Shown here piece after piece: positions 46,801 through 58,601 of a stretch of DNA of 64,000 nucleotides. Each line of letters opens with the position of its first letter. Position 1 is the stretch's first letter. The notes beneath the pieces were generated by a model. The model was not told the origin of the DNA. It saw only the letters and a list, made by a program, of their open reading frames with translations, and made no database searches. The stretch comes from Rhodamnia argentea (lineage: Eukaryota; Streptophyta; Magnoliopsida; Myrtales; Myrtaceae): positions 2,418,001-2,482,000 of the forward strand of contig NC_063156.1 in assembly GCF_020921035.1 (NCBI RefSeq), read 5' to 3'. Made by a program: the position numbers and the translations under genes.

Positions 46801-49560
46801 TTATAAGAAGCCGATGTAGGATTTTTCTCTCTCCTGATCTAGGAGCTCTTCTCTCTTTCTACCTCTGTCTCTCTCTCGATCTTTCTCTCTAAGAGTCTGC
46901 TCGGGTTCTTCTTCTGTTCACAATTTCACGCACGCACTGTTGCGGGGAATGTTGCGGAAGCCTTTCCATGGATGGAGGATCAAGCAAAGAAATCCAGAAA
47001 TTGACAGCCATTGGCGCGCGCCTTCCCCTGACCTTAACCCGGTTCGTGAATCGCCGGGCTCGCCCACTCGCCCCACTCCACTCACCTCGCTCTCTCCTCT
47101 CCCGCCTCTCTTCTCCTACTGCCAGAACCTCCCACCCACGTCTCCCTTTCGTTTTGCCCACCAAACCCCGTGTATCAAGCAGGTCTCTTGAAATGTAATC
47201 GAGGCTTTTGAATCATGCTAATTGAGTGTTATACTTGGTTTGTGCCTTGTTTTATACTTCAGAATGAACGGAGTTTTTGTTTGAGTGCAGGTGACAGAAC
47301 GGCATGACCGCCCTCCGCGTACGCTTGAATTCGCCGGAGCGGAATCCGAAGGTGCGTCTTTTTTTAACCTTTTATCGTAGTCCGTGGCTTCATTGGCTCA
47401 GTGTTTCCTCCCACTAGCATTAAGTTTGGCGACACTCACAAGCATTTGTGGATGATCAAATGGTTTTTAATAGGTTGTGTGATGCTAGAACTGCCTTCAC
47501 AACATCTTACCTTCTTATCCATGGATGCTCTAGCTTAATGCTGTGATTCTAATTCACGATCTTGTCGGTTTTCCATCTGAAGAAACACCAGAATATTGAG
47601 CATTATACTCGAGGAGAAGAGTAGCTCGACATGTATTTTGTGGCAAATTTTTGTCATGACACTGAATGTCTTCAGTGTACATTAATGCTCTTTTGATCAT
47701 CGTTTGATACAAATCTAAAAGGATCGATTTGATTTTATCTCCTTCTGTGGGTGGCTTCTAATGGTCGATGCAACTGGTATCCTTTACGACCAGTCATGAT
47801 TCAAGGCATGTTTTTCTGCAATCCGTTTCCAGTTTTGATCGCTATAACGTATGAGGTGTTTGGTTTAGACCAACCTTTATGTCAGCATTAGTCTGTTTGC
47901 TATATCCTTGTGCATCATTTTTAACTGGACTCAACATGTATCCTTCCTGTTATTTATTAGGTTGTTCTTAATAAGCATGAGGTCTATCCCGGAGATAGGT
48001 ATCATGTAGAGACGGAAGAAACAATGAAGTATTGTGGCAAGGATATGCCTCTCTCAGAAAATGTAGTGCCTTCTTTTCCCTTCTTCTCTAAGGTGTTCTG
48101 TTGATGTTCTAATCAATGGCCGTAGAGAGTTATCGGCTAATGCGAAAGATGCTTATACGTAATAGTTAGGGTGCAAGTCATTCTCCATGGATCTACTTCC
48201 AAGGAAATGCAACACACTATCCTTTTGAGCAGCAGAGCATAACCACTTCATTCTGAAGGCCAACCATGTCAATTTCCTCCACTAGAGATGGGCTAAGAAT
48301 CCAAAAGTCAATATACATATATCCTTCTGGATCTCACTTTTGTTATTTATTAGGTTGCTAATAAGCCCGAGGTCTATCTCGGACGTGGGTTTCGTGTAGC
48401 ATATGAAGAAGCAATGAAGTATGGCGCCGGGTTTATGATGCGTCATTTCCCACTACAAGTTTTGCCGCTTTTCCGTTTTCCCTTCCTTCTCTGAGGTGTT
48501 CTGTCGCTGTTCTAAGTGATGGCCATAGAGCGTCTACGATTCTTTCTACTTTATTGGCTTCAGCGATTGATGTTCAGAAATCAACGCGAGAGTTGCTTAT
48601 TAGGTAATAGGTAGGGGTGTAATTCATTCTCCATGCCTTTATTTCCAAGGAAATGCAGCACAATTGCCTTTTGAGCAGCAGAGACCACTTCAATCTGAAG
48701 GCCAACCATGTCGATTTTCTACGTGAGAGGATAGCTAAGAATCCAAAAGTCAATTCAACCCACTTATGTTGTTGCATTTTTAGTAGTCGATCGACTTTTG
48801 TGGACATTGTGTATCTTCATAGATTACCATATTTGGCTTCTATCTGCATTTCCCTTACTCGCAATCTTGAATTGCTGTTTTTAGATGCTCTGGATAGACA
48901 AAGCATTATTTATCGGTTTACTTTAGTTCGTGGTCTTTACATTCCATTGCTTCTCTCTTCTCTAGCATGACTTTACTCTATGACTGCCACAGGTTGCCCT
49001 ATGTGAATAAAGCTCACTCTCGACCAAGATAGCTTTAATTGGTGGATCACTTTTGTTTGAAAGGGTAAGATATATTGCATTAGATCTCATTATGTTGCAA
49101 GTGCTTCTTGCATGTGGTATAGTGAACCATCAGAGAGAAGTTTTACTTCCACGTTTCATGTGTCGGTTAGTTTTAATATTTGATGGTTTATACATGCTAA
49201 ATCGTGTCATGACTATTCTTGTTTTTGCATCTGATGTTTATGATTAACTTGTTTTGTCGCTTTTGTCAGTGTGATGCTCTGGAAGGTCCTTGGAAAAGAA
49301 CGGGCCGTTCCGTCAAGATCCTCTTGTTCGTGGCGTCTTTTGCTTGTTGCAGTTGCTAACGTGGTCCAATCTGGTTTCTACTTTGGACTGGATCCACTCT
49401 GGTGTCTACTTTGGACAAAGAAATGAAATGAGACAATTCTGTTGGACAACCTTTGGGGACGGTCAAGATAGGCATAATGAAGATACATCACATAGGGACA
49501 CTGGTAGGTAACTGTAATGCATTTGTAGTAGATGAAGTGCTGTTGAACAGCTCAGCTTGA
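46801..49560 (+). other. Unrecognised, possibly transcribed locus
   Basis: A TC-rich leader (46820-46900) precedes a CpG-rich 46930-47180 segment with an ATG frame of 76 codons (46968-47198) and plausible exon pieces. One is 47304-47350, beginning ATGACCGCCCTCCGC and ending GAATCCGAAG|GTGCG with a donor-like sequence. Two related exon-like segments each follow a 'tatttattag' acceptor (47961 and 48353) and share NK-x-EVY and EE-x-MKY codons. A third follows a 'tttgtcag' acceptor at 49270. I cannot join these into a protein that I recognise, and each soon meets stops, so this may be a decayed gene or a non-coding transcript. Confidence 0.3.
47939..48753. repeat. Tandem duplication of about 0.4 kb
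   Basis: Copy A (47939-48311) and copy B (48321-48753) share ordered phrases: atccttc(c/t)tg, gttatttattaggttg, aataagc, gaggtctatc, gaagaaa/gcaatgaagtatgg, ctctgaggtgttctgt, cattctccatg, tttccaaggaaatgcagcaca, ccttttgagcagcagag, gaaggccaaccatgtc and aagaatccaaaagtcaa. They differ by many substitutions and by an insertion of about 60 bp in copy B, so the duplication is old. Confidence 0.88.
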
Positions 49561-51342
49561 TGAGAACACAAATTTTCTATTAAATTTACAAAAGAAGACC
49601 AAGGAATGCTAGCATGAGCTTTTGCCTGGATAGGGTGAAGAACTGCATATTTAAGATCGCCGTGCCTACTGAATTTGCTGGTATGGTCGTGTCGCTGCTT
49701 TTGTTCCTTAACCAAGTTCATTCCCCCTTCTAGTCTTCTAATGGAAAAAGTGCAGTGTATGCTGTTTGCTTTCTCTTTGTTTTGTCCCTTGTTGAATTTT
49801 TCGGTTCTAGTAAAGCTCAGGTTGAACCCATCAGCTCTTGCAAATACTGCATATGCTTTCGCTCCGGGGAGTGCTTTTGAGCTCAATTTGATTCCGTACT
49901 CTCCTTTCACTTGCGGCAAATGCTTCTGAAAGTGGCTTCTTTACTGCTACTATTGGCAAAGACTAATAGTGTAGAGCTTATATGAATCAGTGAATACGTC
50001 ATACTAGTGCTGATACCGTGGCTGGTCGAATCCGATAATTTTTTTTCCCTTAGATAGACTCAATCTTCATTTGATATATCTACGAGTGTCTTGGATGCAA
50101 CTCTTAATATGACGTGCACGATACGGGCTCCGGAGCTAATCTGATCATGTCGGTTCCGTGGGGTTCATAGGTTCAGAAGATGGTCCGATGCAAGAGGCGG
50201 TGCTCATCAAGAGATGTCCGATGGACAGTCTCGTTGCTGATTTTCTGGGCCGACACTAATGAAATTGCATCTTCCCTTTTGTATTTCTTTTCCTAATTGG
50301 GGAGTTAGCCATATTTCTTGAACAGCATTTCATATATCTAGAACTCGACCAAAACGAAAAGTTCGACGACTAAATTATGCAAATCAAATCAGCTAGACCA
50401 CTAAATCTGAGATTGCCCCTTTAGTTTGGGATTAATTTATCACGAGTGTACCAGTTTGGGGTTTTTCTTGATATTAACAAATTTTCAAGTGACTGTCGTT
50501 GCTAATAGGCATGCGACCCTGCAAGTAAAGGGATTGGGAGCAACGGCAGCAAGTGATAGAACGAGAATGAGCTGACGTGCGATTGTCTTGGTCAAGGCAT
50601 AACGAAGTGTAGACAGCAACATTTGTTACTGGATAAGATTTATGCCCTTCTCGTTCTTGTTTGCCCAAATAAAGCCTTTGGTGAGTGTGATATGAGTTGA
50701 GAAATGTGGTCTTTTTTGTATATTTCGATATGAATATTACACATAAAATCATACATAATCAATATCAAAGAAGTTGCATGCATAATCTCGAGAGATCTAC
50801 AGAATGAAGTAAATATCCCGATATTGCTCACAATTTGCATGCGATGAAGCATTTGAATTATTGGATTGGGTAGAATTCGCGTTCAACAGGCGAATGCGAA
50901 AAGTGACACCTCGTGCTACTACTCCTCCAGCCACCTGTTACGCTCTCATTTTCCTCAATGGAAGGGCCCGCAGAAGGAAAGGAAGCATCAGATGGATGAG
51001 GCTGGAACAGGAAAGCCACATCAACAAGGGCAAATTAGAATATCCACCACAAGTTCAGATTCTGAGCAAAGATAAAAATCCACAATCTCCCAATTCAAGT
51101 TGGCCCCGTTGATCCTATTACCGTCAAGTGTGCACGAGTATCCCCACAAAGACACACTGAAAGGAATCAAGCAAGAGATTGAAAGAAAGTCTTGTTGCCA
51201 AAATTTTCTTGTCATCCAATTCCAAAAAGACAGTCTTGATTAACAATTCCCCCCCACCTGGCACCGCAGTTGTTGGAGGAACCAGGTGCTGCAGCGTTTT
51301 TGCTGATTGAAGCTTTGGGGGATAACAGAGAGGGAAGAAGAG
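49561..51342. other. Intergenic DNA and STR14 upstream region
   Basis: No recognised gene. A minus-strand open stretch at 49488-49919 has no ATG at its beginning (first codon TTG) and no known family. The last 100 bp before 51343 form the probable leader of the rhodanese gene. Confidence 0.45.
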
Positions 51343-52858
51343 ATGGCTGGTTTAGCTTCAGTCACGCCCCATCCAGCATCCTCATCTTCTTTGCACTCCA
51401 ATTTCCAGTCCTCCTCGCCTCTTGCTTTCGCTCCGAAAACTGCCCACGAGCGTGCCTCCTGCCGCGCCGTGCTTGGGTCATTCGGGGATTCGTGGAGGAG
51501 CTTGTCAGCGCGGCGGCCCGTTCCGAGCGTGCTGAGAGTCAGGAATGCAGCAACAAAGCCGGCGAAGTCACCAGGTACTTATACTGTGGCCAGTTGGCCT
51601 CCCAATTCGTTGGTGATATTCCATATTCGCTGAACCAAGTGGAAAGGTGAATATGTCTGAGAAGTATCATGAGCTCCTAGCCTGTTAGCTTCACCAGCAC
51701 AAACTGATTTTTTCTCTAATTTGTTTTGAGGGGATTAGCTGAAGAAGAGTGGAAGGTGAAGAGGGAATTTCTGCTCCAGAAAAGGGTCTCTCTCTCTCTC
51801 TCTCTCTCTCTCTTTACCTTAAATTTTGATCTCAATCCTAATTGGTTTCCTACCTTTCATGCTTGCAAATGTCTGGAGAAATGTCAAATGAAAGAATTGT
51901 AACAAAGGCTTACCTTATCAAGTATTGAAAAGAGAGATTTGAAGCAAAATATTTGTCTGCTTGAGCATAGAAAGAAAGTTAAAGAGACCCTTGATCCAGA
52001 ACACGAATTAGCTCTGAAATTAAGCTGAGTATCTTGTTTCCAGGTGAGGAGTGTGGATGTGAAGGAAGCGCTGCGCCTTCAGCAGGAAAATAAATTCGTA
52101 ATTCTCGATGTCCGGCCTGAAGCCGAATACAAGGAGGTTAGCTAGTCGATTTGCTATCAAACGTCTGAATTTTCGTGAGAGCCAAGGAAACGGAACGATC
52201 GGACATGTTGAATTGAGGAAATCGTGTGTTCGTTTTTTGTGCGGTAGGCTCATCCGCCGGGGGCTATAAACGTGCAAATATATAGGCTCATCAAGGAATG
52301 GACGGCATGGGACATTGCAAGGCGAGCTGCATTCGCCTTTTTCGGCATCTTTGCAGGCACGGAGGAGAACCCGGACTTCATAACAAGTACAGCATCGTCT
52401 CGCCGAACTTGCTTTCCATTTTTTTTTTTTTTTTGGCCCCCATGTCGCTAAAGATGCCAGACTGATCTTCTTAACCTACTGTTTTGCTACAGCTGTGGAA
52501 TCCAAAATCGGTAAAGACGCCAAGATAATCGTGGCTTGCTCAGCCGGCGGCACAATGAAGCCATCTCAAAGTCTTCCTGAAGGTCAACAATCAAGGTGAT
52601 CATGTTTAGTCCTGTAATGACCCTTTGTTGCCTAATGAGGGAATTACCTTGCATAATGCTGCGTCGCCTTCCGACTAACCGTTACTATCTGCAGCCTAAT
52701 GTGGAGATCGTTGGATAGTTATTCATCAAGCTCTTTCTTGCAGATCACTTATAGCAGCATACTTGCTGGTGCTCAACGGCTACACCAATGTCTACCATTT
52801 AGAAGGGGGCTTGTATACATGGTTCAAGGAGGGACTGCCGGAAGCTTCTGAAGAGTGA
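51343..52858 (+). CDS. STR14: Rhodanese-like domain protein 14, chloroplastic (STR14 type)
   Basis: Six exons: 51343-51574, 51739-51785, 52044-52136, 52248-52386, 52493-52595 and 52744-52858. All introns are GT-AG, phases (1, 0, 0, 1, 2) close exactly, and the product has 242 residues. The first about 75 residues are Ser/Ala/Arg-rich and lack acidic clusters, typical of a plastid transit peptide. Then follow VRSVDVKEALRLQQEN, the rhodanese CH2A-like ILDVRPEAEY, AHPPGAINVQIYRLI, EWTAWDIARRAAFAFFG and the active-site loop VACSAGGTMKPSQ with the candidate catalytic Cys at residue 186. The order and blocks match my memory of Arabidopsis At4g27700. Rhodanese domains can move sulfane sulfur, but a physiological substrate for this plastid protein is not known. 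The start ATG is chosen because it opens the transit peptide (MAGLASV). Convergent with VPS26. Confidence 0.93.
51787..51813. repeat. (TC)13 microsatellite at the start of STR14 intron 2
   Basis: The run begins at the T of the GT donor (AGG|GTCTCTCTC...), so the 5' splice site is built from the repeat. Confidence 0.95.
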
Positions 52859-53985
52859 AAACCTGAGCGTCGTACCAGCGCTTTTTTTATCATTCTCCTT
52901 TGGGAAAATTACGAAGGATATGTCGGTCGATGCCGTCTGTCCGTCGGTTGATGAGTACTTCGATGACCATGTAAACTAGACAGCTTGATCGTTGATATCT
53001 TGCAGGCGTTACGCTACAAGAATGCATCTCCAATCAGAACATCGATTTTTGCTACCGATATCTGTCCCAAAATGCATTTGGAAGTAAAAGTCTCACGCTT
53101 CTTGGAATCAATTCTTTATATGCGTGTCAAAATGAATGAAGCGGGAGTTAACAATGCATCGGTTATGAAATTTTCTAGTGAGTGAGAAATGGCCAAAATT
53201 CCCTGGATATTGCTACGCAAAATAGAGCATCTCCAATTTATCTTTGGCAGCTCTATGGCCTAACAGGAATTAAGAGACCAGAGACCTTTCATCAGCTCAA
53301 AAGTATCAAAATCATTATCGAAAAGAAGAGGTAAAAAAGATGCTAAAGTTTCAGGCGCACCGTCAAATCAGTTATTGATCATGCTAGTTCCTAGAGTCTA
53401 ATTGGTAAATACATCAGCGATTCTCCAGCAGTTCATATTAGCAATTAACTGCATTCGCCAAGAAGAACATCAAATCAGTATCAAGCGGTTGGAAAGCCAT
53501 GCGGAACTAATGGTCCAGTAGTATAAAATATATACGGGCAAGAAGCAATGTTAAAACAACAAGACTCCAGAGTACATACATCTAGGACCAGAAAACCGAG
53601 GAGCTGATAATGACCAATCAACACATGTTAATGCACTAAATGTGCCATTTTCTGCATATTAAGTCTAAACGCCATGGAGTAGATGCAGTTTCTGTGAAAG
53701 CAGCAAGGAACCTCCTGCAATACCAGATTATTATTTGCGACACCAACTGGTAGATCATCCATAATAAAAGCCACCCAGTCATTCTCTTCATCCCTGCAGG
53801 AAACCGCAGCAACCACACCAAAAACAAAGCCGTGATAAAGCTGGTATAACGATCAGCGGTTGCCCTTTACAAGCCAAAAGTCGTCTGTCCCACTATTGAA
53901 TCCTAAAATTCAAAGGCCTTACAAGATGTCACAAGGCAGTCAATTTCATCTTTCAATAGACCAATTCTGTGCTGCTTTTCTTGGA
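52859..53985. other. Convergent 3' regions of STR14 and VPS26
   Basis: About 1.1 kb between two stop codons on opposite strands. It should contain both 3' untranslated regions. No other gene is seen; minus-strand frames at 53628-53827 have no family resemblance. Confidence 0.5.
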
Positions 53986-56900
53986 TCATGTTGACGTCTC
54001 TTGTAACCTAAATATTGTGATCTCCTGCTGCTTAAAATACCGCCGATCTTCTTCGTCGACAAGAACAAGGTTCAAGTAGTACTTCACGCTAAATTTGTTG
54101 TTGACATTCCGGTAGGTTGGCGTCAATTCATAAGGACTAAGAAACAATCTAATGGGTATGGATTCACCTGTACAACCAAATACAACCTTATGAGCCATTG
54201 CATCAAGTGCTCTTCATAAGCAACAGGTTTATATCATCCAAAGACGAGAAGAGAAAGACACCGTCCTTAAAAATGACGACATTTCATACAACATGACATG
54301 AGAACATAGATGTTTGGTAATGTAATACAAAACCTCAATGTTTGATAGCTATACCTCTGACAGGAGCACCATCCATAAGTTCAAATTTGGCGAGGGTTTC
54401 TGTCTCGACATGGGTATTTTGCCCTGAGCCTGTTGATTCTCGACGCCTGATCTCAAGATCCATGTTTTTTATCTTGATCCTCACGAGAAGAAAATATATT
54501 TTTCCAATAATGACATCTTTCAGATGATACCTGCAACACATGTAAATTGCACAGGCAATGAAAAAGTGCCTATTCAGAATGAGAAAACCATCCTAGTTTT
54601 AGACCAAGAATCCGCCATGTCTACATAGTAAAAATGTGATGAAGGACAGGTGATCAGGATAATTAATCTCACAGAAAAACACATTGTGTCAGTGCACTCT
54701 CCTATATTAAGAAAAATGTTTTGCATCTCAGATTACCACAAAGCGAAAAAGGTCCAGTAAGATCTTAAAGGAAGAAGGAAAAAGAAAGGAACTCACTTGC
54801 TTTTATTATACTCAAACTCAATGTGTAGGCAATCTTCAATTCCAACTTCCATCTGCATGACACAAAAGTTGCAATGAAAATTGAGAACTTTGAGAAACAA
54901 TTCTCACAATGAAGAGACTATGCACGTGATTTCAATTAAAAGTGAGATGAGAGAGCTCTCAGACTATGGAACAAGTATCCTATGCTTCTTTCATATCACC
55001 ATACATAGAAAAGCCTATGACAAACATTGAAGGCATGTTGAAAACCACAGAACAGTGACTGGCTATTTAAACAGAGCATCGCTCCCACCTTGATACTATT
55101 GTTTATTGATGGCGGTGGAGAATAATTCCGAACCTAAGGAAAACAAGACAACCATAAAACAAAAACTTTGAGATGCCATAGTTGATGGTAGTTGGCTGTA
55201 AGTGAGAAATGTAACCGACTATTAATGGCAGAGAAAAGAGTAAGTTTACCACAAAATCCTGATATTCTACAATGCTTCCAGCATACCCGCGGTTGATTGT
55301 TACTTTCAGGACATACCTGAAAAGGGTGGACAAGAAAACTAAAACAACCACATACATGCAGATCAAAGACTCCTTTCATTAAGAAAAAGTGGAATGGACA
55401 ACCGAAACCAACCAAAGAGAAGTCAAGGCATTAAGCCAATCATCACAGCACACATCCATGCAAATTGACTAACCAAACTATTGCCTGTTTGGAAACAGAT
55501 TCTAAAATAAGGAACCTAGGAAGCGGTTTGAGATTGCTATCGACTCGGCCTTAGTGACAGTTAGTGACAGCTCATCACTTGTCAGCATGAAGCAAAAGCA
55601 AACACACATCATGAGTACATACAGAGATGCTTAGATATATGCATGAAAATGTGTGCGCATGCATAGAGCTGAAAGCACTAAAGAGGACAACAGAAATATA
55701 GAACATGTCAAAGTTGCCACACAAAAGATAGGGTCAGATCATGTAAGGAAGTTGTCCGGAATTCCTCCATGTAAACCAAATTTCTCCACACAGAGTTCAG
55801 TAAAGCACTTACCTAAGCCTCACATTAACTCCATTATACGTCTCATAAGGCATTTCAACTGTAGAAAATTCGAAGGAGTACGTTTTCCTTTCATATAATT
55901 CACCAGGGACATCCAACTCACGAACTGCAAATGAAAGAACACAAATAGACATCATACGATGATAACAAATGGACCACAACCAAAAAACAACAAAGTAGTT
56001 AACATGTTGCATCAGAAAAGCCTAAAGTGAAACTCACCAAGAGAAGTGAAATCGTAGAAGTTCCCTCTGTCAAAGTACATCTCTGAAAAGTAAAACAAGA
56101 TTGTTCATTCAAATATACTGGCCACAGATGCAAATGTTAAAAATTCTATGACAAAGAATCATCAAGAAAATAAGGAAGATGAAAGGAAATTATTATGCAC
56201 GACCGAATATACAAGTACAGAGTAGGCATTTTCTCTTTTCCACTCAAAAAAACTTGCCATTAATAAAGCCATAAAAAATACTTTCCGCGCTAGCATCAAC
56301 TATAAAGATGTATGCAACTCCCTACTCTGAACTAACCAGACTAGCACTAGCATCAACTAGAAAGAGGTATGCCTACGACCATTACTAGATTCCGTCAAAG
56401 CGTTGGATTGAATTACTGGCCCGATTAACTCTTTGGTTCAGAAGACAGATTGGACTTCGTTCCTGGTTCATCGCCCGTCACCATCAGGAGATATATTTGG
56501 AGACGGATCACATTGGTTCCCATGGTATGAATTTGTGACAAATGCAAGTTTTTCTATCAGTATAGCTTTTTTTGGAATATTTATAGCATCTTTTTTTATA
56601 TAAGCCTATTTATTCATCTTTATGAATTTGGACTCACTAAATTCTGTAGTTTTACTATTTAATAACTCACAACCCTATTTGGTAACTAAACATTTGCATC
56701 GTTTCATTCCATTTAGGATTAGGAATAGGTGTAATCGGACTCGCTGTTTAAATCTCTCTCCTTATTTGGGACCCTATTCAACTATTTTAGCTTTTACTGA
56801 ATCAAGAAATGGCCTCAACTTGTTCTAAAAAAAAATTGGATTTCGGGTAGCCCCATAACTTCAAGAGAAGAGGTGCCTCCTCACAAAGGGGGTCGCAGTG

Positions 56901-58601
56901 ACCAGACCCGAGTGACATTCACCTTGATACAAAACAACCTCAACATCACATTCTTCATAAGAACCTTCTCGATAAAATAACATCAACAACCACTAGGGAT
57001 TCAAATAAAAATTTGCCAAATTGTGCAAATATCAACCACAGTAGTTCAAAATGACAACTCTCCAACCAACCAGATCAAAAGTACAAGATAAGAGCAATTA
57101 TACAATCCTTCAGTCTCATAAAGAAAAAGGACTATACAGTCACGCAATCACTGAGGTTATCCAGGAGAGAAATGACCTCCAACAAAGAACAAAATCCTCT
57201 CTAAGAAAATACACGAGAACTACCTTTAGAAAACTAAGGATCAAGCCACTCAAACTATAACTACAGCTGATTTAAGAAGACAACTTCCACTTGTGGGCAC
57301 TAGACATTGTCTATTTGATTTTCACTATGCATCATTTTGCAATAACTCGATTAATTTAGATAGCAACGTCTCTCATCAACAATAAGACAATTCACACACT
57401 CAAAATTCAAAAAATAAGACCATCCACAAAACAACAGAGCCAAAAGCTACTGATACCAGTAGATAACATTTTTGAACGTATTAAAAGAAAAACACAATGA
57501 CATGCAGATGCCTGAGCAGAAGAATAAACTAGTAAAAACATAGACAGATTCAGCTATTTGCTTGCATTGGAGAATGTGCTCTTTGATCATCAAATAAGGG
57601 TCATGAAAGTCAAAGAAAGAGACTTCTCAAAGCACCAGAGCATAATTCTAACATCACGTTGTCACTGGAACTGACCTATCTGACCCAGGAGTTCAACTTT
57701 TACACCATTGTGTTCAACCTTTTTCCCTTGAATTGGTTCTATTGATACCTGGAGGAAAAAACCAATGGAAACCATGTTTACATGAAGCTTTTTTCCACAA
57801 AATGGTGGGTGTTGCAATACTTGCCACTGAGTACAAAAACAGAAGAATACCTTGCCAGATATATTTTCTTGACTTTGGAATAGAGGGACCATGATAGTTT
57901 GGCCATTTTCCTTCTTCAAAGGAACCTATAAGGACGCAAGAATTATAGAGATATTGCATGATATAACCCTTTTGTGTCAACTGTGTTGCAACTTGTGACG
58001 AAGACAATGATGACGAAAAGATAGCTGACAACTAATCTAGACTTGAGAGAACAGAAAAAGAAAAGGTGCCTGTCACTACTAGAGTCTAACAGTGCTGCAA
58101 GCTTGAGACCTGCTGCACCAAATTAGAAGACTTTAGGCATAATACCGGTGATAAGATGCATAATTACTATTTGCACAATACTCTTAAGACAGACTTTCAT
58201 TCTGCTGCTTATGCTACATTTCAGTTAGCTTTGTATTTAATGGTTTTTCCCAGACTAGAGCAACTAATATCAGTGTGCATGGATATCTATATATTCAGAG
58301 AACAACCCTACAAAGGATAAAGATCTTGGAAGTTGGAAATAATTTTGATAACCTTTGAGGACAATCGGACCACTTCCCAGTACTATTCGGTGGAACAGTA
58401 GAAGACTCAGATTACCTGCTTACGGTTTTTCCCATCGGCAAATGTGATAAAAACATTGCATGATGGTTTAAATGCTCCAAGAAGATAATTCTGAAAAAAC
58501 AAATTCACTATCATGAACATGCACAGCATCATATTCTACATTCTGTCAGAAAATAAATCAGAACAATCCCAAAATCAAAGATTCCGGTGATTGCTAACCA
58601 T
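53986..58601 (-). CDS. VPS26: VPS26 retromer subunit
   Basis: Eleven coding exons on the minus strand: 58601-58599 (ATG only), 58490-58416, 57925-57851, 57748-57676, 56082-56038, 55924-55813, 55316-55250, 55133-55089, 54852-54797, 54530-54355 and 54167-53986. Every junction is GT-AG and the phases close to 302 residues, the length I recall for Arabidopsis VPS26A. Recognisable blocks are [58 protein letters not shown], the arrestin-like YERKTY and [54 protein letters not shown], and [31 protein letters not shown]26 is an arrestin-fold protein that joins VPS35 and VPS29 in the retromer core for endosome sorting of vacuolar receptors and PIN proteins. An upstream non-coding exon with a donor near 59037 is probable. 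Intron 4 holds plastid-derived DNA. Confidence 0.95.
56523..56650 (+). pseudogene. ndhF: Plastid ndhF fragment inserted in a VPS26 intron (NUPT)
   Basis: On the plus strand, codons from 56523 read [20 protein letters not shown] then I-A-S-F, the characteristic end region of the plastid NADH dehydrogenase-like subunit NdhF. An extra T in a T-run near 56590 shifts the frame; similarity continues one frame over (KPIYSSL) and again after a second small loss (NLDSLNS). It has no start, no promoter and is opposite to the host gene, so it is a dead nuclear copy of plastid DNA. The sequence that follows (to about 56830, ending with 'gaatcaagaaatggcctc') also looks organellar in style, but I could not name its source. 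Confidence 0.85.

Noticed and set aside
49488..49919. A 143-codon minus-strand open stretch
   Set aside because: It begins with TTG, has no splice partner found, and resembles no family; kept only as intergenic.
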